64,000 nucleotides of DNA from JAFLCL01 sp039809495 (GCA_039809495.1 JBDHVC010000007.1:48457-112456); one strand, 5' to 3'; shown: positions 15,431 to 25,253, counted from the stretch's first letter. Translations and numbers: made by a program. The notes: generated from the letters alone by a model not told the origin.

Positions 15431-16822
15431 ATGACGCACCCGAAGACCGACGCCGCCCTGAGCCGCGCCCAGCGAGAGCTCCCGGGAGCCCTCGCGCGCC
15501 TCGCCGAGTACCTCCGCTTCCCAGCGATCTCCTCGGATCCGAGCCACGCGAAGGACGTCCACGCGCTCGCGACGCGCGTCGCGAGCGATCTCGGCGCCCT
15601 CGGCTTCGCCCGCGCCCGGGTGCTCGAGCTGCCGGACGCGCTGCCCGCGGTCGCGGCGGAGTGGATGAAGGCGCCGGGCAAGCCGACGGTCCTCGTCTAC
15701 GGCCACCTCGACCTCCAGCCCGTGAAGAACGAGCCCTGGGCGAGCGATCCGCACACGCTCGTGACGAAGGGCGATCGGGTCTACGCGCGCGGCTCGGCGG
15801 ACGACATGGGGGGCTGGGTCTCGCATCTCGCCGCCGTCTCGGCGTGGCTCGAGACCGCGGGCGAGCTCCCGATCAACCTCAAGCTCTTCATCGAAGGCGA
15901 GGAGGAGATCGGCTCCCCGAACCTCGAGCGGTTCATGGACGCGGCCCCGGACGCGTTCGCCTCCGACGTGATGATCCTGACCGACTGCGAGAACCCGGCG
16001 GTCGACATCCCCGGCCTCACGGTCTCCTTGCGGGGCCTGCTCGAGCTCGAGCTCACCTGCGAGGCGCTCGAGAGCGACGTCCACAGCGGCCTCTTCGGCA
16101 ACCTCCTCCCCGATCCGGCGATCGCGCTCATGATGCTCGTGAGCCGCCTCGTCGACGAGGATGGACGGCTCGCCATCGGTCGGCGCGAGGTCCCGTCGAG
16201 CTGGCGAGCGAGCGCGCGCGAGGTGCCGCTCACGGACGACGTGATCCGCAAGGCGGGCAAGCTGATCGACGGCGTCGAGCGGCTCCCCGATCGCGGCCGC
16301 CCGCCGGCCGAGTGGGCCTGGCGCCAGCCCGCCGTCACCGTGCTCTCGACCTCGCTCCCGCAGCCGGGGCAGGAGAAGAACGCGATCCGCGCGAAGGCGT
16401 CGGCGGTGCTCTCGTTCCGCGTCGCGCCCGGCCAGACGGCGGAGGAGCTGCTCGCGCTCGTCACGCACGAGCTGACGAGCGCGCCGCCCGCGGGGGTGAA
16501 GGTGACCTTGAGCCCGCGCGGCAAGCCAGGCAGCTCGTGGCTCTACGAGCCGAAAGGCCCCGCGTTCGAGGCCGCCGATCGCGCCTACACCCGCGCGTGG
16601 GGTCGCCCCCTGCTCCGCATCGGCGTCGGCGGGAGCATCCCGTTCGTCGCCCTCTTCGGTCGTCGCTTCGGGGATCTCCCGCTCATCTTGAACGGCGTGA
16701 TGGATCCCGAGACCGGCGCCCACGGCCCCAACGAGTCGATGCACCTCGGCGTCTTCGAGCGAGCCATCGTCGCGAACGCCCTCCTCTACGCGGAATTGGC
16801 GGACGCTCTCCCCCCGCGTTGA
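15431..16822 (+). CDS. M20-family dipeptidase / metallo-peptidase
   Basis: 463 residues of an M20 (ArgE/DapE/carnosinase-type) zinc peptidase, cytoplasmic as no signal peptide is seen. Metal-site segments are recognisable: VYGHLDLQPV (first His and Asp), ARGSADDMGG (bridging Asp), IEGEEEIGSPN (catalytic and metal Glu), LTDCENPAV, and a C-terminal HGPNESMHLG (last His). The lid/dimerisation domain lies between residues about 190 and 310. The ATG at MTHPKTDAAL is the first start after the divergent spacer. It converges with the GMC oxidoreductase, stops 8 bp apart. Confidence 0.9.
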   Translation: MTHPKTDAALSRAQRELPGALARLAEYLRFPAISSDPSHAKDVHALATRVASDLGALGFARARVLELPDALPAVAAEWMKAPGKPTVLVYGHLDLQPVKNEPWASDPHTLVTKGDRVYARGSADDMGGWVSHLAAVSAWLETAGELPINLKLFIEGEEEIGSPNLERFMDAAPDAFASDVMILTDCENPAVDIPGLTVSLRGLLELELTCEALESDVHSGLFGNLLPDPAIALMMLVSRLVDEDGRLAIGRREVPSSWRASAREVPLTDDVIRKAGKLIDGVERLPDRGRPPAEWAWRQPAVTVLSTSLPQPGQEKNAIRAKASAVLSFRVAPGQTAEELLALVTHELTSAPPAGVKVTLSPRGKPGSSWLYEPKGPAFEAADRAYTRAWGRPLLRIGVGGSIPFVALFGRRFGDLPLILNGVMDPETGAHGPNESMHLGVFERAIVANALLYAELADALPPR

Positions 16823-16830
16823 GCGGGCTG

Positions 16831-18468
16831 TCAGCGCGCGCCGAGCTCGGCTGCGCGCTTGCCCTCGAGGATCATCGCGGCGCCGCGCTCGGCGACCATC
16901 ACGGTCGGCGCGTGGATGTTGCTGCTCGGGATGACGGGCATGATCGAGGCGTCGATGACGCGCAGCGCCTCGATCCCGTGGACGCGCAGGTCGGGATCGA
17001 CGACGGCCATCGGATCCGTCCCCATCTTGCACGAGCTCGCCGTGTGGTAGACGGTCTCGACGCGGCGCCGCAGGAACGCGCGCAGATCGTCGTCGGTCTG
17101 CACGCCCGCCCCCGGCACCTCCTCCTCGCCCGCGAAGGGCGCCATCGCGCTCGCGCCGAGCACGCGCCGCGCGATCTTGAGGCCCCCGACCAGGGCCTCG
17201 AGGTCGGCCGCGTCGGCGAAGTAATTGGCCTCGATCCGCGGGGGATCGAGGGGGCTCGCGCTCCTCAGGCGCACCCGACCGCGGCTCCGCGGGCGCATGT
17301 TGCAGACGTGGAGCACGAAGCCGAAGCGCGCCGGCATGAAGAGCCCTCGACCGTGCGGCTCCATGCGCACGGCGGCGAATTGGAGCTGGAGATCGGGCCG
17401 CGGCTCCTCCTCGGAGGAGCGCACGAACGCGCCCGCGTCGGTGGGCGTGTAGATGAAGGGCTCGCGCCGCGAGAGGAAACGCCGCAAGAACGACGCGGTG
17501 TAGGGCCCGGGCTGGAGCGAGAAGGACGCGCGACGTCGATCTCGCCTGCGGACGAGGATGTCCGGGTGGTCTTGGAGGTTCTCCCCGACCCCGGCGAGCT
17601 CGTGGACGAGCGGGATCCCGAGCGCCTCGAGCTCCTCGCGTGGGCCGACGCCCGAGAGCTTCAGGAGCTGCGGCGTGTTGATGACGCCCGCGCTGAGGAT
17701 CACCTCCTTCGACGCGCGGACCCGGCGCGTGACGGCGCGTCGCCTCGGATCCAGGCACTCGACGCCGATCGCGCGGCGCCCCTCGAAGAGGACGCGCGTG
17801 ACGAGCGTGCCGGTCTCGACGACGAGGTTCGGGCGAGCGCGCGCCTCGTCGAGGAAGTCCGTGCCGGCGCTCCCACGCCGGCCTCCGAGCGGGCTCTGCG
17901 TCACCTGGAAGAAGCCGGCGCCCTCCTGCTCCTCACCGTTGAAGTCGTCGTTGCGCGCGATGCCGACCTCCGCGCAGCTCTCGACGAACGCCTCGCTCGC
18001 CGGGAAGCGGAAGTTGGTGTCGACGACGTTCATCGTCCCGTCGACGCCGTGGAACGCTCCTGGGCCGCGCGCTTGGCGCTCGGACCGCTTGAAGAACGGG
18101 AGGACCTCGGCCCAGCTCCAGCCGGCGCAGCCGAGCTCGGCCCAGTGGTCGTAGTCCCAGCGGTTGCCGCGCGTGTAGATCATCGCGTTGATCGCGCTCG
18201 AGCCGCCGAGGACCTTCCCGCGAGGCCAGAAGAAGCCGCGATCGCCGTTCGCGGGCTCCACCTCCGTGCGATACAGCCAGTTGTAGGTCGGGCTGTTCAT
18301 CAGGAAGAGCATGTAGAGCGGGTTCGTGCCACGAACCCAGGCGGTGCGATCGGAGGGCCCCGCCTCGAGGAGGCAGACCTCGTGACGCCCCGACGCGGAC
18401 AGGCGGTTCGCGAGCACACACCCCGCGGAGCCGCCGCCGACGATCACGTAGTCGAACTCGTCCTTCAC
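16831..18468 (-). CDS. GMC-family FAD oxidoreductase (choline dehydrogenase-like)
   Basis: 545 residues. The N-terminal FAD motif YVIVGGGSAGCVLANRLS is at residues 6-23, followed by LLEAG. PROSITE-like GMC signatures follow: GKVLGGSSAINAM and SAGVINTPQLLKLSGVG. The catalytic pair near the C-terminus is His in YHTASSCKMG and His in SSNIHAPTVMVAERGA. It oxidises an alcohol (choline, another polyol or a sterol-like substrate) to aldehyde. No betaine aldehyde dehydrogenase or transporter is adjacent, so choline is only one possibility. The GTG at VKDEFDYVIVGG is chosen for family fit; a start 23 codons upstream would add a basic tail. Confidence 0.88.
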   Translation of the reverse strand: MKDEFDYVIVGGGSAGCVLANRLSASGRHEVCLLEAGPSDRTAWVRGTNPLYMLFLMNSPTYNWLYRTEVEPANGDRGFFWPRGKVLGGSSAINAMIYTRGNRWDYDHWAELGCAGWSWAEVLPFFKRSERQARGPGAFHGVDGTMNVVDTNFRFPASEAFVESCAEVGIARNDDFNGEEQEGAGFFQVTQSPLGGRRGSAGTDFLDEARARPNLVVETGTLVTRVLFEGRRAIGVECLDPRRRAVTRRVRASKEVILSAGVINTPQLLKLSGVGPREELEALGIPLVHELAGVGENLQDHPDILVRRRDRRRASFSLQPGPYTASFLRRFLSRREPFIYTPTDAGAFVRSSEEEPRPDLQLQFAAVRMEPHGRGLFMPARFGFVLHVCNMRPRSRGRVRLRSASPLDPPRIEANYFADAADLEALVGGLKIARRVLGASAMAPFAGEEEVPGAGVQTDDDLRAFLRRRVETVYHTASSCKMGTDPMAVVDPDLRVHGIEALRVIDASIMPVIPSSNIHAPTVMVAERGAAMILEGKRAAELGAR

Positions 18469-18502
18469 GTCGTTGGCCCTCGACGCCCTCGTCCCGAGCG
18501 CG

Positions 18503-18958
18503 TCAGTCGCCCGCGGGGAACGCCGCCGACGCCCCACCGAGGCGGAGCGGGGCGTCCGCGTTCTCGAGCCCCTGCTCGCGCATCACGTCGGCGGTGCGAA
18601 CGGCGGCCTCGGCGAGGGTCGCGAACGCCTCGATCGTGATCTCGTTCGCGACGAGCCAGAGCACCGCCTGGAGCGCGCCTCGCAGGAGCGCGTTGCTGAC
18701 GACGAGCGCGACGAGGACGCAGTACTCGCGGCTCGTCTCCTTGGATTCTCTCACCCAGTCCGCGTACATCTTGCGATGCTTCGCCACGGTCGCCTGGAGG
18801 CGACCCGCGTCGACCAAGAGGACGAAGGGCTGGCGCAGCCGCTGGATCCGCCGCATCTCGTCGAGGAACGCGAGGACCTCCGCGTCCGACGCCGGCTCAC
18901 GCCCGAAGCGAACGAAGACGAACGGGAACTCGCTCCGGTCCACCTCGATCTGCGCCAT
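18503..18958 (-). CDS. Small cytoplasmic protein, possibly STAS-like
   Basis: 151 residues without signal peptide or membrane helix. Strand-helix alternation with a short FVLLVDAGRL strand followed by a long helix recalls a STAS/SpoIIAA-like fold, but this is a weak impression. The C-terminal 20 residues are Gly/Ala-rich. The ATG lies 34 bp upstream of the GMC oxidoreductase start and on the same strand, so the two are probably co-transcribed. Confidence 0.5.
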   Translation of the reverse strand: MAQIEVDRSEFPFVFVRFGREPASDAEVLAFLDEMRRIQRLRQPFVLLVDAGRLQATVAKHRKMYADWVRESKETSREYCVLVALVVSNALLRGALQAVLWLVANEITIEAFATLAEAAVRTADVMREQGLENADAPLRLGGASAAFPAGD

Positions 18959-19065
18959 GGGCCTGAGTCTCTCGCGCTTCGATCCGCTCCACAAGCCGGG
19001 CGCGCTCGCTCGAGCCAGCCGCGCGCCCCACGCGAAGCTCCTCCTCAAGCGACGCGTTGGGAGCG

Positions 19066-21078
19066 TCAGCTCGGCTCGTCGCCCTCGAACGCGGCCTCGA
19101 CGGCGACGTCCTCCGCGTCCGCCGCGTGATCGAGGCCGTCGGGCGTCGGCTCGATCACGCTCGCGCGCGCCTCCTCGAGGGGCTCCTCCCCGAAGTGGGC
19201 CCGGATCGTCGCCGCCTGCGCCCGGCTCGCGCCCGCGCGGACCAGCTCCTCCTCGCTGGCGCTCCGGATCGCGCGGAGCGAGCCGAGCGCGCGGAGCAGC
19301 GCCTTGCGCGTCTTCTCGCCGACCCCCGGCACGTCGTCGAGGCCGCTCCGCAGCCGACGACGCTTGCCCACCTTCTCGCGGAGCGCGTTCGAGGCGCGGT
19401 GGGCCTCGTCGCGCACCTGCGTGAGGAAGTGGCGCGTGGCGCTCCGCTCGCGGAGCACGATCGGGTTCTTCTGCCCTGGCAAGAAGACCCGCTCGGTGAC
19501 CCACCTCCCGCTCGCCTGCTCCTTCTCCTTCGCGAGCCCGGCGACCGAGAGCGCGCGGAGCTGGCTCGCGGTGGGCTCGTCGGACTCACGCGCGAGCGCC
19601 TCGATCACCTGGAGGGCGACGCCGAGCTGACCACGACCGCCATCGACGACGAGGAGATCGGGGAGCTCCCAGCCGGCCTCCCCGACGCGCGAGAGCCGCC
19701 GCCGGAGCACCTCCCGCATCACGCCGAAGTCGTCCCCCGGCTCGAGCGGATGCGGCGCGTCGCTCGCGCGCTCGCGCGAGACGAAGCTCCGGTAGCGCGC
19801 GCGGTCGAGCTTCCCCTCGGTCATCGCCGTGAACACGGCGACCGTGTCGTTCCCGCCGAGGTGCGAGACGTCGACGCACTCGATGCGTCGAGGTGCCCGC
19901 GGGAGCCGGAGCTGCCGCTGCACCTCCCCGAGCCGCTCCTCGATGTCCTCTCCTTCCCGCGCCTTCTCGCGGAACGCGTGCTCGGCGTTCTCGCGAGCCA
20001 TCGCGACCAGCCGTCGCTTCGCGCCCCGCAGAGGCACGAGGACGTGACAGCGACGCCCGCGAGCCGAGGAGAGCGCCAGCGCGAGCCCCTCCATCGCCTC
20101 GACCTCGAGCGGGAGGAGGATCTCGTCGGGGATGACGCTCGCGCGCAGGTCGGCGTCGAGCGCGTAGAACGCCGCGAGGAACGCGGCGATCAGCTCGTCG
20201 TCGGGCAGGAGCGCCTCGAGCGAGAAGGTCCGCACGTTCGTCATGCGCCCCGATCGCACGAAGATCATGGCGACCTCGGCGCGATCGCCCTCGACGAAGA
20301 GGCCGAGCACGTCCTGATCGACGTCCTTCGCGACGTCGACGCGCTGCTCCACCTGGACGCTCGCGATCGCGCGGAGCTGATCGCGGTAGATCGCCGCCTG
20401 CTCGTAGGCGCGCGCGGCCGCGGCCTCGCGCATGCGCCGCTCGAGATCGACACCGAGCTCTTCGTGGCGCCCCTCGAGGAAGAGCCCGACGAGCTGCGCC
20501 TGCGCGAGGTAGGCGTCGCGATCGACGGGGAAGACGCAGGGCGCCGGGCAGCGGTGGATCTGATACTGGAGGCACGGCCGCACGCGGCGCGCGAAGTCCG
20601 CGTCGGAGCAGGTGCGGAGCTTGAAGTGACGGTTGACGAGCCGGAGCGTCTTGCGCGCGGCCGTCGCGGAGTCGTAGGGGCCGTAGTACCGGGCGCCGTC
20701 GTTGCGGGGCTTGCGGACGACGGTGAGCTTCGGCCACGGCTCACGGAGATCGACGCGGATCGACAGGAATTCCTTGTCGTCTCGCAGCTTCACGTTGTAG
20801 CGAGGCTTCTTCTCCTTGATGAGCGCGTTCTCGAGGAGCGCCGCCTCCTTCTCGTTCGCGACGACGAAGGTCTCGAGATCGAGGAGCTCCTCCGGGAGGC
20901 GATGGACGAAGTCGCGCGCGTCGCTCGAGCCCTCGAGGAAGTAGCTCCGCACCCGCGAGCGCAGGGAGCGCGCCTTGCCGATGTAGAGGACCTCGCCCTT
21001 CTTCCCGAGAAAGACGTAGACGCCGGGCGAGGCTGGCAAGAGCTCGAGCTTGCGCTCGACGTTCACCGGGATCGGCAC
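19066..21078 (-). CDS. uvrC: Excinuclease ABC subunit C
   Basis: 670 residues, somewhat longer than E. coli UvrC. It makes the dual incisions in nucleotide excision repair with UvrA and UvrB. Domains in order: GIY-YIG nuclease (GVYVFLGKKGEVLYIGKA near residues 19-36), Cys-rich region (RPCLQYQIHRCPAPC), UVR/UvrB-binding helix near 205-240, RNase H-like endonuclease (CVDVSHLGGNDTVA; LLVVDGGRGQL) and a C-terminal helix-hairpin-helix (DDVPGVGEKTRKALL). The last 40 residues are an acidic extension. The GTG start is supported by MPIPVNVERKLELLPASPGVY fitting the family N-terminus. Confidence 0.97.
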   Translation of the reverse strand: MPIPVNVERKLELLPASPGVYVFLGKKGEVLYIGKARSLRSRVRSYFLEGSSDARDFVHRLPEELLDLETFVVANEKEAALLENALIKEKKPRYNVKLRDDKEFLSIRVDLREPWPKLTVVRKPRNDGARYYGPYDSATAARKTLRLVNRHFKLRTCSDADFARRVRPCLQYQIHRCPAPCVFPVDRDAYLAQAQLVGLFLEGRHEELGVDLERRMREAAAARAYEQAAIYRDQLRAIASVQVEQRVDVAKDVDQDVLGLFVEGDRAEVAMIFVRSGRMTNVRTFSLEALLPDDELIAAFLAAFYALDADLRASVIPDEILLPLEVEAMEGLALALSSARGRRCHVLVPLRGAKRRLVAMARENAEHAFREKAREGEDIEERLGEVQRQLRLPRAPRRIECVDVSHLGGNDTVAVFTAMTEGKLDRARYRSFVSRERASDAPHPLEPGDDFGVMREVLRRRLSRVGEAGWELPDLLVVDGGRGQLGVALQVIEALARESDEPTASQLRALSVAGLAKEKEQASGRWVTERVFLPGQKNPIVLRERSATRHFLTQVRDEAHRASNALREKVGKRRRLRSGLDDVPGVGEKTRKALLRALGSLRAIRSASEEELVRAGASRAQAATIRAHFGEEPLEEARASVIEPTPDGLDHAADAEDVAVEAAFEGDEPS

Positions 21079-21169
21079 GAGGCGAGTCTGGGGTGAAGGC
21101 GCGGAGACGCCAAGCCTGGGCGCGCGGGCTCGGGGGCCTCTCTCGGCCGCGCGCGTGGGCGGCGCCCGA

Positions 21170-23167
21170 TCAGCCGTTGTCGATGAAGGATCGGAGCTGC
21201 TTGCTGCGGCTCGGGTGGCGCAGCTTGCGGAGCGCCTTCGCCTCGATCTGGCGGATCCGCTCGCGCGTGACGTCGAAGTCCTGGCCCACCTCTTCGAGCG
21301 TGTGGTCGCTCTTCTCGCCGATGCCGAAGCGCATGCGGAGCACCTTCTCCTCGCGCGGCGTGAGCGTCTTCAGGACCCGCCGGATCTGATCCTCGAGGTT
21401 CAGGTTGATCACGGCCTCGATGGGCGAGACGATGCTCTTGTCCTCGATGAAGTCGCCCAGGTGGGAGTCCTCCTCCTCACCGATCGGCGTCTCGAGCGAG
21501 ATGGGCTCCTTCGCGATCTTGAGGACCTTGCGGACCTTGTCGAGCGGCATCTCCATGCGCTCGGCGATCTCCTCGGGCGTCGGCTCGCGGCCGAGCTCCT
21601 GGACGAGGTAGCGCGACGTCCGGATGAGCTTGTTGATCGTCTCGATCATGTGGACGGGGATGCGGATCGTCCGGGCGTGATCCGCGATCGCGCGCGTGAT
21701 CGCCTGCCGGATCCACCACGTCGCGTACGTCGAGAACTTGTAGCCGCGGCGGTACTCGAACTTGTCCACGGCCTTCATCAACCCGATGTTCCCCTCCTGG
21801 ATGAGGTCGAGGAACTGGAGGCCGCGGTTCGTGTACTTCTTCGCGATCGAGACCACGAGCCGGAGGTTCGCCTCGACCAGCTCCGCCTTCGCGCGCTCGG
21901 CCTCGATCTCCCCGCTGTGCAGCGCGTGGTATGTCGATCGCAGGGCGTCCACCGACTGCCCGAGCTCGTCCTCGACCTTGCGGATCTGGCGATGCGCCTC
22001 GGCGATGTCGTCCACGAGGTCCGCGAGCTGCTCGGGGCTGAGCCCTCCGACCCGACGCTGGAGCCTGCGCGCCTGCGCCGGCTGCTCGCTCATCTCGCGG
22101 AGCACCTGTCGGATCGTCCGCTCGTCGCTCCCGCCCGCGCGACGCCCGACCTCGCTGATCGTGCCCTCGGCGCGCTCGACCCGGCGCACGAAGCCCTTGA
22201 TCGTGTTGACGATGCGATCGATCTGCTTCTTGTTGAGCCGCAGCTCGCGCAGCGTCTCGAGGCGCTCGGCGCGGATCTTCTTCATCTGCTGCTCGAGCTG
22301 CTTGCGCGACTTGTCGCTCAGGCGCTTCGCGCTCTCGAGCTCCTCGAGGAGCTTCTGGTGCTGCGCCTCCATCCGCTTGACCTTGTCGATCTGGCGGATG
22401 ACGCGGCCCCTCCACTCCTCCTCGTTGACCTCGCGCTGCTCGTCGTCGTCCGGCTCGACGTTCGCCGCCGCCGTCGCCTGCTCCTGATCCTCCTTGACGA
22501 CGTCGCGGACGCGGATCTTCCCCTTCTTGAGCTTCTCTCCGAGCTCGATGACCTCGGAGAGGCCGACGCGGGAGCTCAAGATGATCTCGAAGACGCGGTT
22601 CTCCCCCGTCTCGATGCGGCGGGCGATCTCGACCTCGCCCTCGCGCGTCAGGAGCAGGACCGATCCCATCTTCCGCAGGTACATGCGGACGGGATCGTTC
22701 GACTTCGCCGTCATCGCCTCGTCGCTCGAGGCCGGCAGCATCGACGGGCTCACGCTCGGTCGGGTGCTCTCGCGCGGCTCGTCGTCGTCGTCGTCGGCGC
22801 TGTCGCGCAAGAGGCGCGCCGCCTCCTCGCGATCCCGCTTCTTCTGCTCGTTCTTCGCCTGCGAGACGTCCACCACGTCGATCGACTCACCCCCGAGCAG
22901 GAGCAGGAGATCGTCGATCTGATCGGAGGTCACCATCTCCGGAGGCAGCGCCTCGTTGAGCTCGTCGTAGGTGAGGAACCCCTTGGCGCGCCCCTTCTCG
23001 AGCAGGGCCTGGACCTCCTTACGCTCCTTGGTCGCCCGTCGCCCGGAGGCGACCGGCGCGGGCGGGAGGCTCGAGCGCGATCGGACGACGGTCTCCTCGT
23101 CGCCGCCGTCGTCGGTCCTCGCCTCGTCGCGGCCTCGCCTCTTCGCCGCACCGCTCTTCTCCGCCAT
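21170..23167 (-). CDS. rpoD: Primary sigma factor RpoD (sigma-70)
   Basis: 665 residues. It directs RNA polymerase to housekeeping promoters. Region 1.1 is near residues 45-110, region 1.2 around DPVRMYLRKMGSVLLLTREG, a long non-conserved insert follows, region 2 includes AKKYTNRGLQFLDLIQEGNIGLMKA and RRGYKFSTYATWWIRQAITR, region 3 follows PVHMIETINK, and region 4.2 has DVTRERIRQIEAKALRKLR. The ATG at MAEKSG is chosen because AGAGGT lies 4-5 nt upstream; a GTG two codons earlier is possible. It lies downstream of dnaG, the usual macromolecular-synthesis arrangement. The putative promoters noted in this window match its expected hexamers. Confidence 0.97.
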   Translation of the reverse strand: MAEKSGAAKRRGRDEARTDDGGDEETVVRSRSSLPPAPVASGRRATKERKEVQALLEKGRAKGFLTYDELNEALPPEMVTSDQIDDLLLLLGGESIDVVDVSQAKNEQKKRDREEAARLLRDSADDDDDEPRESTRPSVSPSMLPASSDEAMTAKSNDPVRMYLRKMGSVLLLTREGEVEIARRIETGENRVFEIILSSRVGLSEVIELGEKLKKGKIRVRDVVKEDQEQATAAANVEPDDDEQREVNEEEWRGRVIRQIDKVKRMEAQHQKLLEELESAKRLSDKSRKQLEQQMKKIRAERLETLRELRLNKKQIDRIVNTIKGFVRRVERAEGTISEVGRRAGGSDERTIRQVLREMSEQPAQARRLQRRVGGLSPEQLADLVDDIAEAHRQIRKVEDELGQSVDALRSTYHALHSGEIEAERAKAELVEANLRLVVSIAKKYTNRGLQFLDLIQEGNIGLMKAVDKFEYRRGYKFSTYATWWIRQAITRAIADHARTIRIPVHMIETINKLIRTSRYLVQELGREPTPEEIAERMEMPLDKVRKVLKIAKEPISLETPIGEEEDSHLGDFIEDKSIVSPIEAVINLNLEDQIRRVLKTLTPREEKVLRMRFGIGEKSDHTLEEVGQDFDVTRERIRQIEAKALRKLRHPSRSKQLRSFIDNG

Positions 23168-23190
23168 GACCACCTCTCGCCGCCTCGCCG

Positions 23191-23235
23191 GAGCGAGGCT
23201 CGCTCGTCACCCAATTGGGGTCGCGCGCAGCGCGC
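23191..23235. promoter_or_regulatory. Three adjacent palindromes in the dnaG-rpoD gap
   Basis: The 69-bp gap contains GAGCGAG-G-CTCGCTC (23191-23205), CCCAATTGGG (23210-23219) and GCGCGC-A-GCGCGC (23223-23235). One-base spacers exclude ordinary RNA hairpins for the first and third, so DNA-binding sites are more likely. The function is not established. Confidence 0.4.
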
Positions 23236-23236
23236 C

Positions 23237-25144
23237 TCACCGACGCCGCTGGAGCTCACCCCCTGCGCGAAAGAGAGCATCGCGCAGCTGCATCAGCTCG
23301 GCCGCTTGGTCCGGGTCGCCCTCGCGCAGCGCTTGCTGGATTCGTCGCATCAGATCCCGTTGCTCTCTCTCGATCCGTTGCTTCTGGAGCAGCGGCATCG
23401 CCATCGCCAGGAACGCTCGCGCGCCCGCTGCGTCGAAGGTCTGCACTGCCAGTCTCTCTTCGAGCCATCTCCGAACAGGACCACCGACCACGTCGTCCCG
23501 CTCGATCTCGTCGAGCAGGGAGGACGCGGCGAACGTCGGCGCGACGCTCGCCAGTCGGAGGGCGGCCCGAAGGATGGCTTCCATTTCCCGGCTCGTCAAA
23601 AGCTCCGAGAATTTTTCTGGTTCGAGCCCCTCGAAGGCGCCGGGCTGGTCGAGGAAGCAGGCGACGAGATCCCGCTCGATCCCGGGAATCTGGGAGGGCT
23701 CCGCCCCCGCTCGAGCGACGCTGGCCTGGCTCGACGCCGAGCTCGACGCTGGCCCCGACGCCGGGCTCGGAGCCGCCGCCTCGGCGCGCGGAGGCGAGCG
23801 CCTCCCCTCGCGCGCGGCGCGGACCCCGCGGCGGAGCTGTCGTCGGACCGCGCCGAGATCGGCGATCTGGAAGGCCTGCGCCACGCGCTCGACGTAGAGC
23901 GTCGCCTCGATCGGGCTCTCGACGTCGGCGAGCAGTGGCCCGAGCGCCTCGATCGCGGCCGCGCGCTCCGCCGGATCCGCGCCTGCCTCGGACGACGCGG
24001 CGTCGATCAGGTGCTCGAGGAGCGAGGGCGCGGTCTCGATCAGCGCGGCGAGCGCCTCGGCGCCGCGAGCGCGGAGGAAGGAGTCGGGATCCTCCCCCGG
24101 CGGGAGGGCGACGACGGAACCGAGCAGCCCAGCCGCGCGGAGCAGGGGCGCCGCCGCGCGGGTCGCCTTGCGCCCGGCGCCGTCGGCGTCGAAGAGGACC
24201 ACCACGCGGCTCACGTAGCGCTTGAGCAGCTTCGCCTGCGCGAGCGTGAAGGCGGTCCCGAGCGGCGCGACGACGTGCGGGAACCCCGCTTGATGGACCG
24301 CGAGGACGTCGAAGTTCCCCTCCGAGAGGATGGCGACGCCCTCGCGCCGTAGGGCCACGCGCGCCTCGAAGATCCCGAAGAGCAGGTCGCTCTTCTTGTA
24401 GAGCGGGCCCTCGGGGCTGTTCACGTACTTCGCGGGCGGATCGCCCGCGGGCTCCTCTCCTTCGGGCCACGGGAGCGCGCGGCCGCTGAACGCGACGATC
24501 TTCCCGTGCAGATCCGAGATCGGGAACATGAGCCGGTGCCGGAAGCGATCGTAGTGGCCCTCGCCGGAGCGGCGCGGGACGACGAGCCCCGCCTGCTCGG
24601 CCTCCTCGAGCGAGAAGCCGCGCGAGGTGAGGTGCGCGGCGAGCCCGTCCCACCCGTGGGGCGCATAGCCGAGGCGGAAGGTCGCGACGGTGCTCGGCTT
24701 CATCGCGCGCTCCTCGAGCGCCGCCCGCGCGAGGTGGGCCAGCGGGTGCTCGGCGAGCATGCGGACGAAGTAGCCCGCCGCCGAGTCCGTGATCGCGAGC
24801 AGGCGCTCTCGGCGATCGCGCTCGCGGCGCGCGGCGTCCCCCTCACGCGCGTCGTACGTCGGCAGCTCGACGCCCGCGCGCTCGGCGAGCTGTCGGAGCG
24901 CCTCGGGGAACGTGCGCCCGTCGATGCGCATCACGAATTGGAAGACGTCGCCCGACGCCTGGCACCCGAAGCAGTGGAAGAATTGGCGCGCCGGATGGAC
25001 GTGGAACGATGGCGTCTTCTCGGAGTGGAACGGGCAGAGGCCCTTGAAGCTCGCCCCGGCGCGCTTGAGCGAGACGTACTCGCCGATGAGCGACACGATG
25101 TCCGTGCGCTCCCGAACCTCGCGGATCGTCTCGTCGCGGCTCAC
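23237..25144 (-). CDS. dnaG: DNA primase
   Basis: 635 residues. It synthesises RNA primers for DNA replication. The N-terminal zinc ribbon shows CPFHSEKTPSFHVHP and HCFGCQASGD, followed by the RNA polymerase core and the TOPRIM domain (AILSEGNFDVLAVHQAG; VLFDADGAGRKA; EDPDSFLRARG). The C-terminal helicase-binding region is Ala/Arg-rich and divergent, with a low-complexity Ala/Ser linker near residues 460-490. The GTG start (VSRDETIREVRERTD) is chosen for family fit and a GAGAGG upstream; open frame continues further left without homology. No rpsU is adjacent. Confidence 0.96.
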   Translation of the reverse strand: MSRDETIREVRERTDIVSLIGEYVSLKRAGASFKGLCPFHSEKTPSFHVHPARQFFHCFGCQASGDVFQFVMRIDGRTFPEALRQLAERAGVELPTYDAREGDAARRERDRRERLLAITDSAAGYFVRMLAEHPLAHLARAALEERAMKPSTVATFRLGYAPHGWDGLAAHLTSRGFSLEEAEQAGLVVPRRSGEGHYDRFRHRLMFPISDLHGKIVAFSGRALPWPEGEEPAGDPPAKYVNSPEGPLYKKSDLLFGIFEARVALRREGVAILSEGNFDVLAVHQAGFPHVVAPLGTAFTLAQAKLLKRYVSRVVVLFDADGAGRKATRAAAPLLRAAGLLGSVVALPPGEDPDSFLRARGAEALAALIETAPSLLEHLIDAASSEAGADPAERAAAIEALGPLLADVESPIEATLYVERVAQAFQIADLGAVRRQLRRGVRAAREGRRSPPRAEAAAPSPASGPASSSASSQASVARAGAEPSQIPGIERDLVACFLDQPGAFEGLEPEKFSELLTSREMEAILRAALRLASVAPTFAASSLLDEIERDDVVGGPVRRWLEERLAVQTFDAAGARAFLAMAMPLLQKQRIEREQRDLMRRIQQALREGDPDQAAELMQLRDALFRAGGELQRRR

Positions 25145-25241
25145 GACGCCTCTCGGGCCGGCGAAGCGGAGACCTCCGGCCTGGGCGTCGCGGGGGCGCT
25201 CGCCCTGGGAGGCTCGGCGACCGTCTTCATCGAGGTCATGG

Positions 25242-25247
25242 TAGCCT
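25242..25247 (+). promoter_or_regulatory. Candidate leaderless -10 hexamer TAGCCT
   Basis: TAGCCT lies exactly 6 nt before the ATG at 25254, and no Shine-Dalgarno is visible. Confidence 0.4.
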
Positions 25248-25253
25248 GGCCCG

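Noticed and set aside
21050..24352. An 1100-residue plus-strand open frame antisense to rpoD and dnaG
   Set aside because: It mirrors third-position GC of the real genes and has no recognisable domain, start signal or ribosome-binding site.
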